Notes: generated from the sequence alone by a model not told the origin. A stretch of 64,000 nucleotides of DNA from Ottowia oryzae (GCF_003008535.1 NZ_CP027666.1:2779501-2843500); one strand, 5' to 3'; shown: positions 15,013 to 25,259, numbered from the stretch's first letter. Numbers and translations: made by a program.

Positions 15013-16554
15013 TCAGCTGGCGCGGCCCTTGCGCAGGCCGCGTGCCGCGAAGCCGGCCAGGCCCAGCGACATCAGCAGCAGGCCCCACTCGCCCACCGTC
15101 GGCACGGCGACCGCGGTCGCCGTCGGCGTGGCCGTCACCGCAGGCCCCACGGGGGTGGTGCGGCCACCGGTGAGGTTGATCTGCAGCGTGCAGCTGTATG
15201 GCGTGCCGTTGGTCAGGCCCGTCATGGTGTAGGGCAAGGTCACCGGGTTGGGGATCGGCGTGGGCGGCGTGGGCGTGCAAACCGCGACGTAGTCGACGAC
15301 GTCCGCTGCATTGATGCCAGGCGGCAGCGTCGCAGGCGGCCTGATGACGATTTGCGCGTCACCGGGCATCAGCACCGGCGATACCACCGGCAGGGGCGCT
15401 GCCATCGGCGTGGCCGTGTCCGTCTGGGGCAGCGTGGTGCGGCCGTCGGTCAGGTGCGCCTGCAGCGTGCAGTCGTAGGCCGCGCCGTTGGTCAGGCCCG
15501 ACACCGTCAGCGGCAAGCCGGTCGGGTTGGCGATGACCGCCGCTGCCGCGGGGGCTGGCGCGGTGCAGGTGAGGGTGTAGTTCGTCACGTCCGCGGCCGT
15601 GATGCTCGGCGGCAGGTTGGGGGTGACCGTGATCGTGCCGTCCCCCGGCGCCAGCACCGGCGGCACGACCACGAGGTTGGGGGTAAACGTCACGGTACCG
15701 GCCGTGCCATCGATGCCGCCCGGGGTGTTGGTGCCGTTGCTGCCTGCCGCGCCAGCCCCGCCCGCGCCGCCGCCAGCCGGCGCGCTGGTCACCAGGGTCA
15801 TGCCGGTGGAATAGCAGGAGCCGCCAGCGCCACCAGGCGTGGACTGGGTATTGCCGTCAAAGCCTGCCTCGCCGGGAGCGCCCTCCGCACCCATGTAGCC
15901 ACCGCCGCCACCACCGCCGCCGCCACCGCCGTTGTTGAGCTGCGCAGCACGCGTGCCCGTGCCCGCGGCACCGTCGGCGCCCACGCCTGGGGTTGCGCAT
16001 GCTGCTGTTCCTCCAACCGCTGCGGCGCCGGGCGTGCCTGCGCCGCCGCCTTGGTTCCAACTGCCGCCGCCGCCGCCGCCGCCACCACCGGCACGCGCCG
16101 TCAGGCCATTGACGGTGATGGACGTCGCGCCGCCACCGCCGCCGCCACCGCCGCTGGCGCTGCCCGGATCTGGCGGGTTGGTGCTCAGGTTGGCTAGCGG
16201 CGCGTCGCCGCCCTTGCCGCCGCCACCCGAGCCGGCGCCACCCGCTCCACCGGCCATGCCGGCGGAAGGGTTGAGCCACGTCGCACCACCGGCGCCGGCC
16301 GCGCCTTCGGTATAGGTCACCACATCACCGGGGTTGACCGGGATGCTGACCGTGAGTGAAGCGCCCGGGCCACCCGTGCCGCCGGGGCCGCTGGCGTCCG
16401 AGCCACCACCGCCGCCGCCCGCGCCGGTCAGGGTGACGGTCAATTCGGTCGTGCCGGGCGGAACGGTGTAGGTTTGTGCCTGTGCCGCTGCCAGGGCACC
16501 CAGGCCCATGGCGGCCAGTGCCGCGGATCGAATCAGTCGTTGGTAAGCAGTCAT
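15013..16554 (-). CDS. Glycine-rich surface protein with IPTL-CTERM sorting signal
   Basis: A 513-residue secreted protein. The signal peptide MTAYQRLIRSAALAAMGLGA is cut near AQAQ. Residues about 45-290 are strongly glycine-rich, with poly-Gly runs up to 11 and Ser/Ala/Pro spacers. Two beta-sandwich-like repeats follow (DVTNYTLTCTAPAP with GLTNGAAYDCTLQAHLTDGR, and DVVDYVAVCTPTPP with GLTNGTPYSCTLQINLTGGR). The end, VPTVGEWGLLLMSLGLAGFA then ARGLRKGR, is an IPTL-CTERM signal: a PTxxEWG motif, a membrane helix and a basic tail. That signal is associated with exosortase XrtH in other genomes; no exosortase is in this window. The ATG at 16554 places the signal peptide first; the frame is open upstream. 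Confidence 0.88.
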   Translation of the reverse strand: MTAYQRLIRSAALAAMGLGALAAAQAQTYTVPPGTTELTVTLTGAGGGGGGSDASGPGGTGGPGASLTVSIPVNPGDVVTYTEGAAGAGGATWLNPSAGMAGGAGGAGSGGGGKGGDAPLANLSTNPPDPGSASGGGGGGGGATSITVNGLTARAGGGGGGGGGSWNQGGGAGTPGAAAVGGTAACATPGVGADGAAGTGTRAAQLNNGGGGGGGGGGGYMGAEGAPGEAGFDGNTQSTPGGAGGSCYSTGMTLVTSAPAGGGAGGAGAAGSNGTNTPGGIDGTAGTVTFTPNLVVVPPVLAPGDGTITVTPNLPPSITAADVTNYTLTCTAPAPAAAAVIANPTGLPLTVSGLTNGAAYDCTLQAHLTDGRTTLPQTDTATPMAAPLPVVSPVLMPGDAQIVIRPPATLPPGINAADVVDYVAVCTPTPPTPIPNPVTLPYTMTGLTNGTPYSCTLQINLTGGRTTPVGPAVTATPTATAVAVPTVGEWGLLLMSLGLAGFAARGLRKGRAS

Positions 16555-16965
16555 GCCCTGGGGCCCCTCTGTTGTCAGGTATCGAACCATTGTGTTTGAC
16601 CTGGCAGTATAGGTTGTGCACCCAAAAGGAGAGCAGATCGCCACCGTCGGGCAGACGAATGGCGCACTTGTTGGCGGTCAGCGTGGCAGCCAGTCAACAA
16701 ACCGAGGCCATTTGGCGTCACCGGTCGCCTGGGTGACCCGCATTCAGGGGAGCCTCGTGCCGGGCCAATGCGCGCGTTCGCGCACCGACCGGCCCGCGGG
16801 CAGCACCCCTGGCGCGGTGTCAGCCCGCCGCGCCAGATGGTCCGGACGCTCCGCCATGCCCTCCCGGCAGACTGCTCCGGTGCGACCGCCCCTTACCGCC
16901 AAGCATGAAATCAAGCGCTGGCGCTACATCCACCTGCGCGACCAGCTACCCTATCCATAGCAACT
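16555..16965. other. 411-bp intergenic region
   Basis: Upstream region of the glycine-rich protein gene and 3' end of the sugar dehydrogenase gene. It contains one repeat copy (16905-16964); otherwise no gene or clear promoter motif is seen. Confidence 0.5.
16905..16964 (-). repeat. Dispersed ~50-bp repeat, copy 8 (CTATGGATAG subtype)
   Basis: The minus strand reads CTATGGATAGGGTAGCTGGT, then CGCGCAGGTGGATGTAGCGC, then CAGCGCTTGATTTC. It lies directly after the sugar dehydrogenase stop codon and shares the leading CTATGGATAG with copy 1. Confidence 0.75.
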
Positions 16966-18174
<1,209 letters not shown>

Positions 18175-18728
18175 ATTTCTCTCCTGATACAGCGGTGCAG
18201 CACGTGGCCAACCGCAGGCATTCACCATAACCCGACCAGCGCCCGCCCACCAGGCGCGCCCTGGTGCCTGGCCCCACGCCAGACGCTATCGATCTCGGGC
18301 GGGTGCAAGCGGAGGCTCCGCGCCACGGTATTCAAGAATCGCATGGGGCGGTGGACTGATCGAGATCGCCAGGGGAAAAGACGTCGCCAAGCCCGGGTGT
18401 CAACGCGCTTCAATTCGTAAACCATTGATTCACAATGAGTTTCACCCCAGCGCAATGAAGAAGACGCGCCACGCATCTGTTGAAAGCCAGCACCACCGGC
18501 CGCGCCTGCCGCCGCTCACGCCGGAACAAATCCACAGGCGATCGGGCAAACCCTGAACGATTTACAGGGTTATAAGGACATGGGGGCAAGAACTTGTCCT
18601 ACACTACGCCGGCAGTTGTTTAACACAGCTGTAACACCAAAGATTTCGATTGCAACCCTTTGTCTAGGGTTGCATCCGCTCCCCCAGGCAAACCCTCCGG
18701 CGCCTGACACGCGCCGCTGATCGGATCC
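18175..18728. other. 554-bp intergenic region
   Basis: Divergent upstream region between the sugar dehydrogenase and NlpC/P60 genes. An inverted pair AGGACA/TGTCCT at about 18577-18600 and an AT-richer stretch around 18610-18640 could belong to the NlpC/P60 promoter. No gene is supported. Confidence 0.5.
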
Positions 18729-19433
18729 ATGTCCAAATCCTTTGTTGCTTCATTGATTTTTCTGGCCGCCAGCCTGCCGGCCTTCGCCGCTCCCCAGGAC
18801 GATCTGGACAAGCTGCTGGCGCAAAAGGGCCTCATGGCCCGTCTGGGCGACACCATTCAGCAAGCCACCGACCGCGCGGGCGATCTCGTCTCCCACGCCA
18901 TGCAGTCGCTGGGCGTGCCTTACAAGCTGGGTGGCACTTCCGCAGAAACCGGGTTTGATTGCAGCGGCTTTGTCCGCGCGATGTACCAGCAAACCGTGGG
19001 CCTGATGCTGCCGCGGACCTCGGCCGAACAAGCCGCCGCCACCAGCCGCATCGAAAAAACCGACCTGAAGCCCGGCGATCTGGTCTTTTTCAACACCTTG
19101 CGTCGCACCAACAGCCACGTGGGCATCTACGTGGGCGACGGCAAATTCATTCATTCGCCGCGCACCGGTTCTCAAGTGCGGGTGGAAAGCATGAACATCA
19201 GCTATTGGCAGCGCCGCTTCGACGGCGCCCGCCGCGTGCTGCCCACGGGCGAGAGCGACAGCACCGCCAGCGTGTCTGCCCAGGCCAGCTCCTCCAGCGT
19301 GATCGACCGCCCGTCGCTTGCGCCGCGCAGCGTGCGCCTGGGGGGCACCTTTGGCAAGTCGAGCGCCCCTTCTGCATCCGCGCCGGCGGCCGTGGAATCG
19401 GTTTTGCGCCCAAGCAGCGGCGACAGCATCTGA
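18729..19433 (+). CDS. NlpC/P60 family peptidoglycan endopeptidase
   Basis: A 234-residue secreted cell-wall hydrolase. A signal peptide of about 20 residues ends PAFA. The NlpC/P60 domain has the catalytic triad in view: Cys78 in ETGFDCSGFVRAMYQQ, His130 in TNSHVGIYVGDGKF, and His142 in IHSPRTGSQV. These enzymes usually cut the D-Glu-meso-DAP peptide bond. After residue 170 comes a Ser/Ala-rich low-complexity tail of about 65 residues with no recognisable domain. A strong terminator follows. Confidence 0.92.
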   Translation: MSKSFVASLIFLAASLPAFAAPQDDLDKLLAQKGLMARLGDTIQQATDRAGDLVSHAMQSLGVPYKLGGTSAETGFDCSGFVRAMYQQTVGLMLPRTSAEQAAATSRIEKTDLKPGDLVFFNTLRRTNSHVGIYVGDGKFIHSPRTGSQVRVESMNISYWQRRFDGARRVLPTGESDSTASVSAQASSSSVIDRPSLAPRSVRLGGTFGKSSAPSASAPAAVESVLRPSSGDSI

Positions 19434-19440
19434 TTGAGGG

Positions 19441-19502
19441 TGGAAGGGCCAGTCAAAACGGGCTCTTCCAAAATCATCGGGCCCTTCGGGGCCCTTTTTT
19501 TT
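19441..19502 (+). terminator. Double hairpin and terminator after the NlpC/P60 gene
   Basis: A first imperfect hairpin, TGGAAGGGCC with GGGCTCTTCCA (19441-19470), is followed by GGGCCC-TTC-GGGGCCC and eight Ts (19479-19502), a classical terminator. Confidence 0.88.
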
Positions 19503-19591
19503 GCTTTCGACGAATCGCCCCCGAGGGGGCGGCCGGGCTGTTCAGCCTAGGTGGCGCGGAACCATCCAGCCATAGCGCAAGGCAACCAGCC

Positions 19592-20131
19592 TCAATCGTC
19601 TTCCACCGCGGCGCGCCCCGGAAAGAGCACATCGGTGAACCCGAAGCGGGTGAAGTCGCGCACCCGCATGGGGTAAAGCTTGCCGATCAGGTGGTCGCAC
19701 TCGTGCTGGACCACGCGCGCGTGAAAGCCTTCCACCTCGCGGTCGATCGGGTCGCCGTACAGGTCGAACCCGCAGTAGTGAATGCGCCGCCAGCGCGGCA
19801 CCACGCCGCGCAAGCCGGGCACGGAAAGGCAGCCCTCCCAATCTTCCTCTTCCTCGTCGCCCAGAGGGGTGATGACGGGGTTGCACAGCACGGTGCGCGG
19901 CACGGGCGCGGCATCGGGGTAGCGCGGGTTGGACTGGCCGGTGCCAAAGATGACGACCTGCAAATCCACGCCGATCTGGGGCGCGGCCAAACCCGCGCCG
20001 TTGACGGCGTTCATGGTTTCGAACATGTCGGCCGTCAGCTGGTGCAGCTGGGGTGTATCAAAGGCCTGCACGGGCTGGGCGATGCGCAGCAGGCGCGAAT
20101 CGCCCATCTTCAGGATGTCGTAGACCGCCAT
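19592..20131 (-). CDS. def: Peptide deformylase
   Basis: Removes the formyl group from the initiator methionine of new proteins; a metal-dependent cytoplasmic enzyme. The 179-residue protein has all three motifs: GAGLAAPQIG (about 46-55), EGCLS (Cys101 a metal ligand) and QHECDH (His143 and His147 metal ligands, Glu144 catalytic). The start MAVYDILKMGDSRLLRIAQP is normal. The gene begins 3 bp after the stop of a lipoprotein gene on the same strand, so the two are probably cotranslated. Confidence 0.97.
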   Translation of the reverse strand: MAVYDILKMGDSRLLRIAQPVQAFDTPQLHQLTADMFETMNAVNGAGLAAPQIGVDLQVVIFGTGQSNPRYPDAAPVPRTVLCNPVITPLGDEEEEDWEGCLSVPGLRGVVPRWRRIHYCGFDLYGDPIDREVEGFHARVVQHECDHLIGKLYPMRVRDFTRFGFTDVLFPGRAAVEDD

Positions 20132-20134
20132 GAC

Positions 20135-20701
20135 TCAGGGGTTAGCAGGTGTGCCGCCACGGCGGTCAATGCCCATGCCCGTTGCGCCAAACCCGCGGCC
20201 AGGGCCAGGGGCGATGCCCCCGCCGGGCATCGGCGGGCGGGGCAGAATCTGCGGCGGAATGGGCGGACGTGGCATCGGTGGCACTGCGCCGCCGGGCGGC
20301 CGGCCGCTCCAGCCATTGCCGCCCCAGTTGCCGCCATTGCCGCGCCAGCCATTGCCTCGCCAGCCGTTGTCGCCGCGCCAACCACGGTTGTCACGCCAAC
20401 GGTCGTTGCCGCGCCAATGGCCATTCGACCCGCCGTAGATGCCAAGGGACACAGCGGGCCCGTAGTACGGCGTGCCGTAGTAGTAAGGCGCGCCGTAGTA
20501 GTTGCCGTACGCCGGGGCGTTGTAATAGTAGGGCGTGCCGTAGGCGCCATCGGTGTAGACCATCGGTGCGCCCACGTCGTAACCATCCACTGGCGCCACC
20601 ACGCAGCCGCCCAGTACCGCCAGCACCGTGGCCGCACCCAGAAGCCCGAGCCGACGAAGGCCCGCGCCGTGAATAACAGGTGTTGAACATTGAACTGCCA
20701 T
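20135..20701 (-). CDS. Tyr/Gly/Arg/Trp-rich putative lipoprotein, unknown function
   Basis: A 188-residue low-complexity protein. A hydrophobic N-terminus ends in the lipobox VLAVLGGC, so it is probably lipid-modified and anchored in a membrane. The mature part is rich in Tyr and Gly (YGTPYYYNAPAYGNYY, PYYYGTPYYGPA), then has Trp-Arg-Gly-Asn repeats (WRGDNGWRGNGWRGNGGNWG), then a Pro-rich end. I cannot name a family; similar tails occur in envelope proteins of betaproteobacteria. It lies 3 bp before def. Confidence 0.7.
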   Translation of the reverse strand: MAVQCSTPVIHGAGLRRLGLLGAATVLAVLGGCVVAPVDGYDVGAPMVYTDGAYGTPYYYNAPAYGNYYGAPYYYGTPYYGPAVSLGIYGGSNGHWRGNDRWRDNRGWRGDNGWRGNGWRGNGGNWGGNGWSGRPPGGAVPPMPRPPIPPQILPRPPMPGGGIAPGPGRGFGATGMGIDRRGGTPANP

Positions 20702-20839
20702 GTTCGCTTCTCCTTGTAAGAGCGGGCCAGGCGAGGTTCTTTAAGAAATGCGCCCAACCCATGGCGCCAGGGCAAGCGCCTGACGCAGGTTCAGTCTATA
20801 CAACGCTCGTAGAAGCCGCCGCGCCGACGCGGGTTCACC

Positions 20840-21760
20840 CTATGCCGGGCCGGCGCTCAGCCACGCGGCGCCACGCACGCCTGACGAATCGCCGTGGCGC
20901 GCCGGACGCAACTCGGTATGGATCACGTCACTGAACACGTAGGGGCGCCACAGCTCGGGCACAAGGGTGTACAGCGCCCGGGCATTGCTCATGCCGCCAC
21001 CCAGCACGATCACGTCCGGGTCCAGCACGTTGATGATCTGGGCCAGCGCCCGCGCCAGGCGATCGGCGTAGCGCGCCAGACTGGCGCGGGCGACCGGTTC
21101 ACCGGCATCCGCGGCCGCCACGATGGCGCTGGCGTCGGCCCCCTGCCCTGCGTGGCAGCGGTGGTCGGCAAGCAGGCCCGGGCCGCTCAAGAATTGCTCC
21201 AAGCAGCCATCGCGACCGCACCAACAGCGCGGGGCCAACTCTTGCGCATCGGCGTGTGGCAAGGGGTTGTGCCCCCATTCACCTGCGACGCCATTGCGCC
21301 CGGCCAATACGCGGCCATGCACCGCCAGACCCGCCCCCACGCCAGTGCCAAGAATGGCTGCGAACACCACGTCGGCCCCAGCGCCCGCACCATCGGTGGC
21401 TTCGGACAAGGCCAGGCAATTGGCGTCGTTGGTCAGGCGCACGGGGCGGCCCAGAAGGGCTTGCAGGTCGTCACCCAGCGCCTGCCCGTTCAACGCGGTG
21501 GAATTGGCGTTGCGCACCCGGCCCGTCAGGGGCGACAAGCTGCCGGGAATGCCCACGCCCAGCGGCAAGCCAGCCCGGCCCAATTCGGCTTCGGCCGCCA
21601 GCACAAGGGAATGGATGGCCGCCAAGGTGCCGGCGTAGTCGCCTTGCGGCGTTGCGACGCGCCGGCGCAACGCAAACTGGCCTTGCCCATCCAGGGCGGC
21701 AATTTCAATCTTGGTGCCGCCCAGGTCCACGCCCAGCAGCCAATCGTCACGTTCAAGCAT
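20840..21760 (-). CDS. ROK family sugar kinase, fructokinase-like
   Basis: A 306-residue cytoplasmic kinase. The N-terminal LLGVDLGGTKIEIAALD is the ATP phosphate-binding motif; GVGIPGSLSP, NDANCLALSEA and ILGTGVGAGLAVHG are typical ROK segments. AGEWGHNPLP and the zinc site CWCGRDGCLEQFLSGPGL match the ROK signature, closest to the Mak/fructokinase type. The exact sugar cannot be read. No sugar transporter or repressor gene is adjacent; neighbours are a lipoprotein gene and ligA. Confidence 0.9.
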   Translation of the reverse strand: MLERDDWLLGVDLGGTKIEIAALDGQGQFALRRRVATPQGDYAGTLAAIHSLVLAAEAELGRAGLPLGVGIPGSLSPLTGRVRNANSTALNGQALGDDLQALLGRPVRLTNDANCLALSEATDGAGAGADVVFAAILGTGVGAGLAVHGRVLAGRNGVAGEWGHNPLPHADAQELAPRCWCGRDGCLEQFLSGPGLLADHRCHAGQGADASAIVAAADAGEPVARASLARYADRLARALAQIINVLDPDVIVLGGGMSNARALYTLVPELWRPYVFSDVIHTELRPARHGDSSGVRGAAWLSAGPA

Positions 21761-21908
21761 GGAGGCAGACTATGCCGCATGAGGCGCAGCGCTTGGCCTG
21801 CGTGCCCCACCGATCTCCGCCCCGCCGATGCGCAGGCAGCCCGGGCTGACTCAACATCTCAGCCACTGCGCTGCGTCTGCAGCCGCCACGGGCGCCCTCG
21901 CCTGCCCG

Positions 21909-24062
21909 CTACTTGGCGTCGACCAGCAGCGCCTGCATCTGCGCCTCGTCGATCACCGGCACGCCCAGCTCGCGCGCCTTGTCCAGCTTGCTACCGGCTT
22001 CTTCACCGGCCACGACGTAGCTGGTTTTCTTGCTGACGCTGCCTGCCACCTTGGCGCCTTGGGCCTCCAGCAAAGCCTTGGCTTCATCGCGGCTGAGGGT
22101 GGGCAGTGTGCCCGTCAGCACAAAAGTCTTTCCAGCCAGTGGCAGCGTGGCGCCGGCTGCAGGCTCTGCCTCGGGCCAGGTCACGCCCACGGCGCGCAGC
22201 TGCTCGACCACCTCGCGGTTGTGCGGCTGGGCGAAAAAGGTGTGGATGCTGTCGGCCACCACGGGGCCCACGTCGGGCACCTGCAGCAGCTGATCGGCGC
22301 TGGCGGCCATGACCGCGTCCAGCTTGCCGAAATGGCGCGCCAGATCCTTCGCGGTGCTTTCGCCCACGTGGCGGATGCCCAGCGCGTACAGAAAGCGCGC
22401 CAGCGTGGTCTGCTTCGATTTGTCTAGCGCGGCAATCAGGTTCTGCGCGGACTTTTCGGCCATGCGGTCCAGCGCGGCCAGCGCCACGAAGCCCATTCGG
22501 TACACGTCGGGCAAGGTGCGCACCACGTTGCCGTCGACAAGCTGCTCGACCAGCTTGTCGCCCAGGCCTTCGATGTCCATGGCGCGGCGGCTGGCAAAGT
22601 GCAGCAGCGCCTGTTTGCGCTGCGCGGGGCAGAACAGGCCGCCGGTGCAGCGGTGATCGGCTTCGCCCTCCTCGCGCACCACGTCGCTGCCGCATACCGG
22701 GCAGTGCGTGGGCATGGTGAATTCGGCCGCGCCTGGCACACGCTTGTCTGGCAGCACCGAGACCACTTCGGGAATCACGTCGCCCGCGCGGCGCACCACC
22801 ACGGTGTCGCCCACGCGCACATCCTTGCGGCGTGCCTCCAGCTCGTTGTGCAACGTAGCGTTGGTCACGGTCACGCCGCCCACGAACACCGGCGCCAGCT
22901 TGGCCACGGGCGTCAGCTTGCCGGTGCGGCCCACTTGCACGTCAATGGCCTGCACCGTGGTCAGTTGCTCTTGCGCCGGGTATTTGTGCGCCACGGCCCA
23001 GCGCGGCTCGCGGGTGACAAAGCCCAGCTCGCGCTGCAGCGGCAGGCTGTCGACCTTGTAAACCACGCCGTCAATGTCAAACGGCAGCGCGTCACGCTGC
23101 GCTGCTACGTCGGCGTGAAACGCTATCAAATCCGAAGCGCCTTGCGCTTGTCTGGCGAGCGCTGAGACCGGAAATCCCCATGACTTCAGCGCCTGCAACA
23201 CCTGCCAGTGGGTTTGAAAATCAGGCCCGCCCTGTGCCGCCGGGGCGACTTCGCCCAGACCGTAGGCGTAGAAGCTCAGGGGCCGCTGCGCGGCAGCCGC
23301 TGGGTCCAGTTGGCGCACCGCACCGGCCGCCGCGTTGCGCGGGTTGACGAAGGTCTTGGCCTTGTCGCCCGCCGCCATGCGGGTGCGCATGCGCTCGTTC
23401 AGCGCCTCGAAGTCGTCGCGGCGCATGTAGACCTCACCGCGCACCTCCAGCACGGGCGGAATGGCGGGCGCGCCAGGGCCGACGTGCAGCGTCAGCGGGA
23501 TCTGCCGGATGGTGCGGATGTTGTGGGTGACATCCTCGCCCGTCTCGCCATCGCCGCGCGTGGCGGCCTGCACCAGCACGCCGTTTTCATAGCGCAGGTT
23601 CATGGCCAGGCCGTCGAACTTGGGCTCGGCGACGTAGGCGGTGGGCTGGCCCGCCAGGATGGCCTGCGCCTCAGCGCCCAGCGGTGCGGCGCGAAAACGC
23701 TCGTCGGTGGCTTTCAGCAGCGTGCGGCGTTGTTCGCTGGCCAGGTAGTCGCGCACGCGCTGGTCGAAAGTGACGGCGCCTTGCGGCGTGGTGTCGGTTT
23801 CGGTGCGGATGCTGAGCATGGGCACGGCGTGGCGTACGGGCTGCAGGCTGGCCAGCACCGCGCCGCCCACGCGCTGGGTGGGCGAATCGGGCGTGCGCAA
23901 TTCGGGGTGGGCGGCCTCCAACGCCTGCAGTTGCTGGAACAGGCGGTCGTACTCGGCGTCGGGCAGCTCCGGCGCGTCGAGCGTGTAGTACTGGTGCGCG
24001 GCGCGGTGGAGGGCGGCGCGCAATTCGGCCGCTTGCGTGGCCACGTCTGCTTTTGAATTCAT
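21909..24062 (-). CDS. ligA: NAD-dependent DNA ligase
   Basis: Seals nicks during replication and repair. The 717-residue protein has, in order, the NMN-binding domain (YYTLDAPELPDAEYDRLFQQ), the adenylation site AEPKFDGLAMNLRY (Lys148 predicted nucleophile) and the OB fold (EVRGEVYMRRDDFEALNERM). It continues with a four-Cys zinc finger (CPVCGSDVV, HRCTGGLFC), helix-hairpin-helix repeats and a BRCT domain (LAGKTFVLTGTLPTLSRDEA). The nucleophile lies about 30 residues later than in E. coli LigA, with extra sequence near residues 105-140. The ATG at 24062 is chosen; one at 24083 is in frame, and both lie in a repeat copy. Last gene of smc-zipA-ligA. Confidence 0.95.
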   Translation of the reverse strand: MNSKADVATQAAELRAALHRAAHQYYTLDAPELPDAEYDRLFQQLQALEAAHPELRTPDSPTQRVGGAVLASLQPVRHAVPMLSIRTETDTTPQGAVTFDQRVRDYLASEQRRTLLKATDERFRAAPLGAEAQAILAGQPTAYVAEPKFDGLAMNLRYENGVLVQAATRGDGETGEDVTHNIRTIRQIPLTLHVGPGAPAIPPVLEVRGEVYMRRDDFEALNERMRTRMAAGDKAKTFVNPRNAAAGAVRQLDPAAAAQRPLSFYAYGLGEVAPAAQGGPDFQTHWQVLQALKSWGFPVSALARQAQGASDLIAFHADVAAQRDALPFDIDGVVYKVDSLPLQRELGFVTREPRWAVAHKYPAQEQLTTVQAIDVQVGRTGKLTPVAKLAPVFVGGVTVTNATLHNELEARRKDVRVGDTVVVRRAGDVIPEVVSVLPDKRVPGAAEFTMPTHCPVCGSDVVREEGEADHRCTGGLFCPAQRKQALLHFASRRAMDIEGLGDKLVEQLVDGNVVRTLPDVYRMGFVALAALDRMAEKSAQNLIAALDKSKQTTLARFLYALGIRHVGESTAKDLARHFGKLDAVMAASADQLLQVPDVGPVVADSIHTFFAQPHNREVVEQLRAVGVTWPEAEPAAGATLPLAGKTFVLTGTLPTLSRDEAKALLEAQGAKVAGSVSKKTSYVVAGEEAGSKLDKARELGVPVIDEAQMQALLVDAK

Positions 24063-24104
24063 AGCGGCCTGCGCTGGTTGCATCAGGGCCGGTGCCCTGA
24101 AAGG
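24051..24104 (+). repeat. Dispersed ~50-bp repeat, copy 10, over the ligA start
   Basis: The plus strand reads GAATTCATAGCGGCCTGCGC, then TGGTTGCATCAGGGCCGG. Both possible ligA start codons are inside it. Confidence 0.6.
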
Positions 24105-24116
24105 CTTAGGAACACG

Positions 24117-25259
24117 TCAACTGAACAGGCGGCGCGCCTGCGCCGAGCCCGCTGCCAGGTCATGCCCGTCCAGCGTGTCGTACAGGCGGGTGAGGTCGGC
24201 GCCGATGGTGTCGATCATCTCGCTGCGCAGCATCTGCCCCGCGTCGTCGGTGATCACGCCATCCATCGCCTCGGCCAGCGTGAAGGCCGCGTCGCGCAGG
24301 CGCGCGAAGGGCTGCTCTTCGCGGTGCACCTGTGGCACGTCCAGGTTCAGCGTGATTTCGGTGATGGCGGTGTGCGCCGGGTCTTCGGCCAGGGCTGCCT
24401 GGGCGTCGAAGCTGAGGTCCAGCACCGGCGGCAGGCCGGGCTCGCTGGAAGGCAGCACCATGCGCCCGGGCAGTGCACCGGGCACGAAACCCAGGCGCGC
24501 GGCCTGTTGCTGTACGAAGCCGGGGCTCCAGGCGGCGCCGTGGGCGCGCAGGGTGAAGCCCAGTTGCGCGTCGTGCTGGCTGGCGAACTGGTCCAGCTCG
24601 CGGGCGCGGGCCACCTCATGCAGCATGTCGGGCAAGTCGGCCGCGCCACCCAGCGCGTCGGCAAAGCGCTCGGTCTGCACGGCGAAATCGGAGTATTCGA
24701 TCTCGTTCAGCGCACCAGTGCGATTGGCCAGCTGCACACCGGCGCGCAATTCGTTGTAGCGGCGGCCGGGGGCGGGCGGCTCCCACTCGCCCGTGGCCTC
24801 GCTTTGGCCTTCGACCAGAAAGCGCTTGCTGCCTACGCGGCGCGTGGTCGGCAGCGCGGCCAGCACGGCGTCGCCCGACACCACCCGGCCGTCCAATGCG
24901 ATGGGGGCGATCACATCGATCAGCGCATCCAGGTGCGGGGTGCGATCTGGCAAGGGCAGCATGCCCAGCGTGGTGGTGCTGACGAAATCGGCCGGCGCAG
25001 CGCCCGAGGGGGCAAAGTCGGCGCGCGGCGGCACGGGGGTGCGCAGCTCGCCATCCAGCACGGGCTCGGTGCGGTCTTCGGACAGGGGCACGCCGTCGAT
25101 TGTTGGCTCGGCGCGCTCGCGCTGCTCGGCCCGTGGCGGCTGTGTGTCGGGTTGCGCCTGGCGCGGCTCATTGCGGCGCGCGTTCCAGGTGTTGTAGGCG
25201 ATCACACCCCCCAGAACCAGCCCGCCGGCCACCGCCAAACCCACTTGCAAAGAACTCAT
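24117..25259 (-). CDS. zipA: ZipA-like cell division protein (FtsZ-binding domain)
   Basis: A 380-residue inner-membrane protein. The N-terminal helix SLQVGLAVAGGLVLGGVIAY is followed by a variable charged/Pro-rich linker (about 25-130). The C-terminal domain has GFTLRAHGAAWSPGFVQQQA, VLPSSEPGLPPVLDLSFD and ITEITLNLDVPQVHREEQPF, consistent with the ZipA FtsZ-binding fold, which tethers the Z ring. The ATG at 25259 gives MSSLQVGL; upstream in-frame codons are unlike the family. Its position between smc and ligA is the usual betaproteobacterial order and supports the call despite low conservation. Confidence 0.82.
   Translation of the reverse strand: MSSLQVGLAVAGGLVLGGVIAYNTWNARRNEPRQAQPDTQPPRAEQRERAEPTIDGVPLSEDRTEPVLDGELRTPVPPRADFAPSGAAPADFVSTTTLGMLPLPDRTPHLDALIDVIAPIALDGRVVSGDAVLAALPTTRRVGSKRFLVEGQSEATGEWEPPAPGRRYNELRAGVQLANRTGALNEIEYSDFAVQTERFADALGGAADLPDMLHEVARARELDQFASQHDAQLGFTLRAHGAAWSPGFVQQQAARLGFVPGALPGRMVLPSSEPGLPPVLDLSFDAQAALAEDPAHTAITEITLNLDVPQVHREEQPFARLRDAAFTLAEAMDGVITDDAGQMLRSEMIDTIGADLTRLYDTLDGHDLAAGSAQARRLFS

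Noticed and set aside
14968..16197. 409-codon Arg/Ala-rich frame opposite the glycine-rich protein
   Set aside because: Shadow of poly-Gly codons; no domain, and the minus strand has a signal peptide and sorting tail.
23092..23150. Repeat-like sequence inside ligA (GGATTTGATAGC near an ATA codon)
   Set aside because: The encoded ASDLIAFH fits the normal LigA alignment without an insertion and only part of the repeat matches, so it is not counted as a copy.
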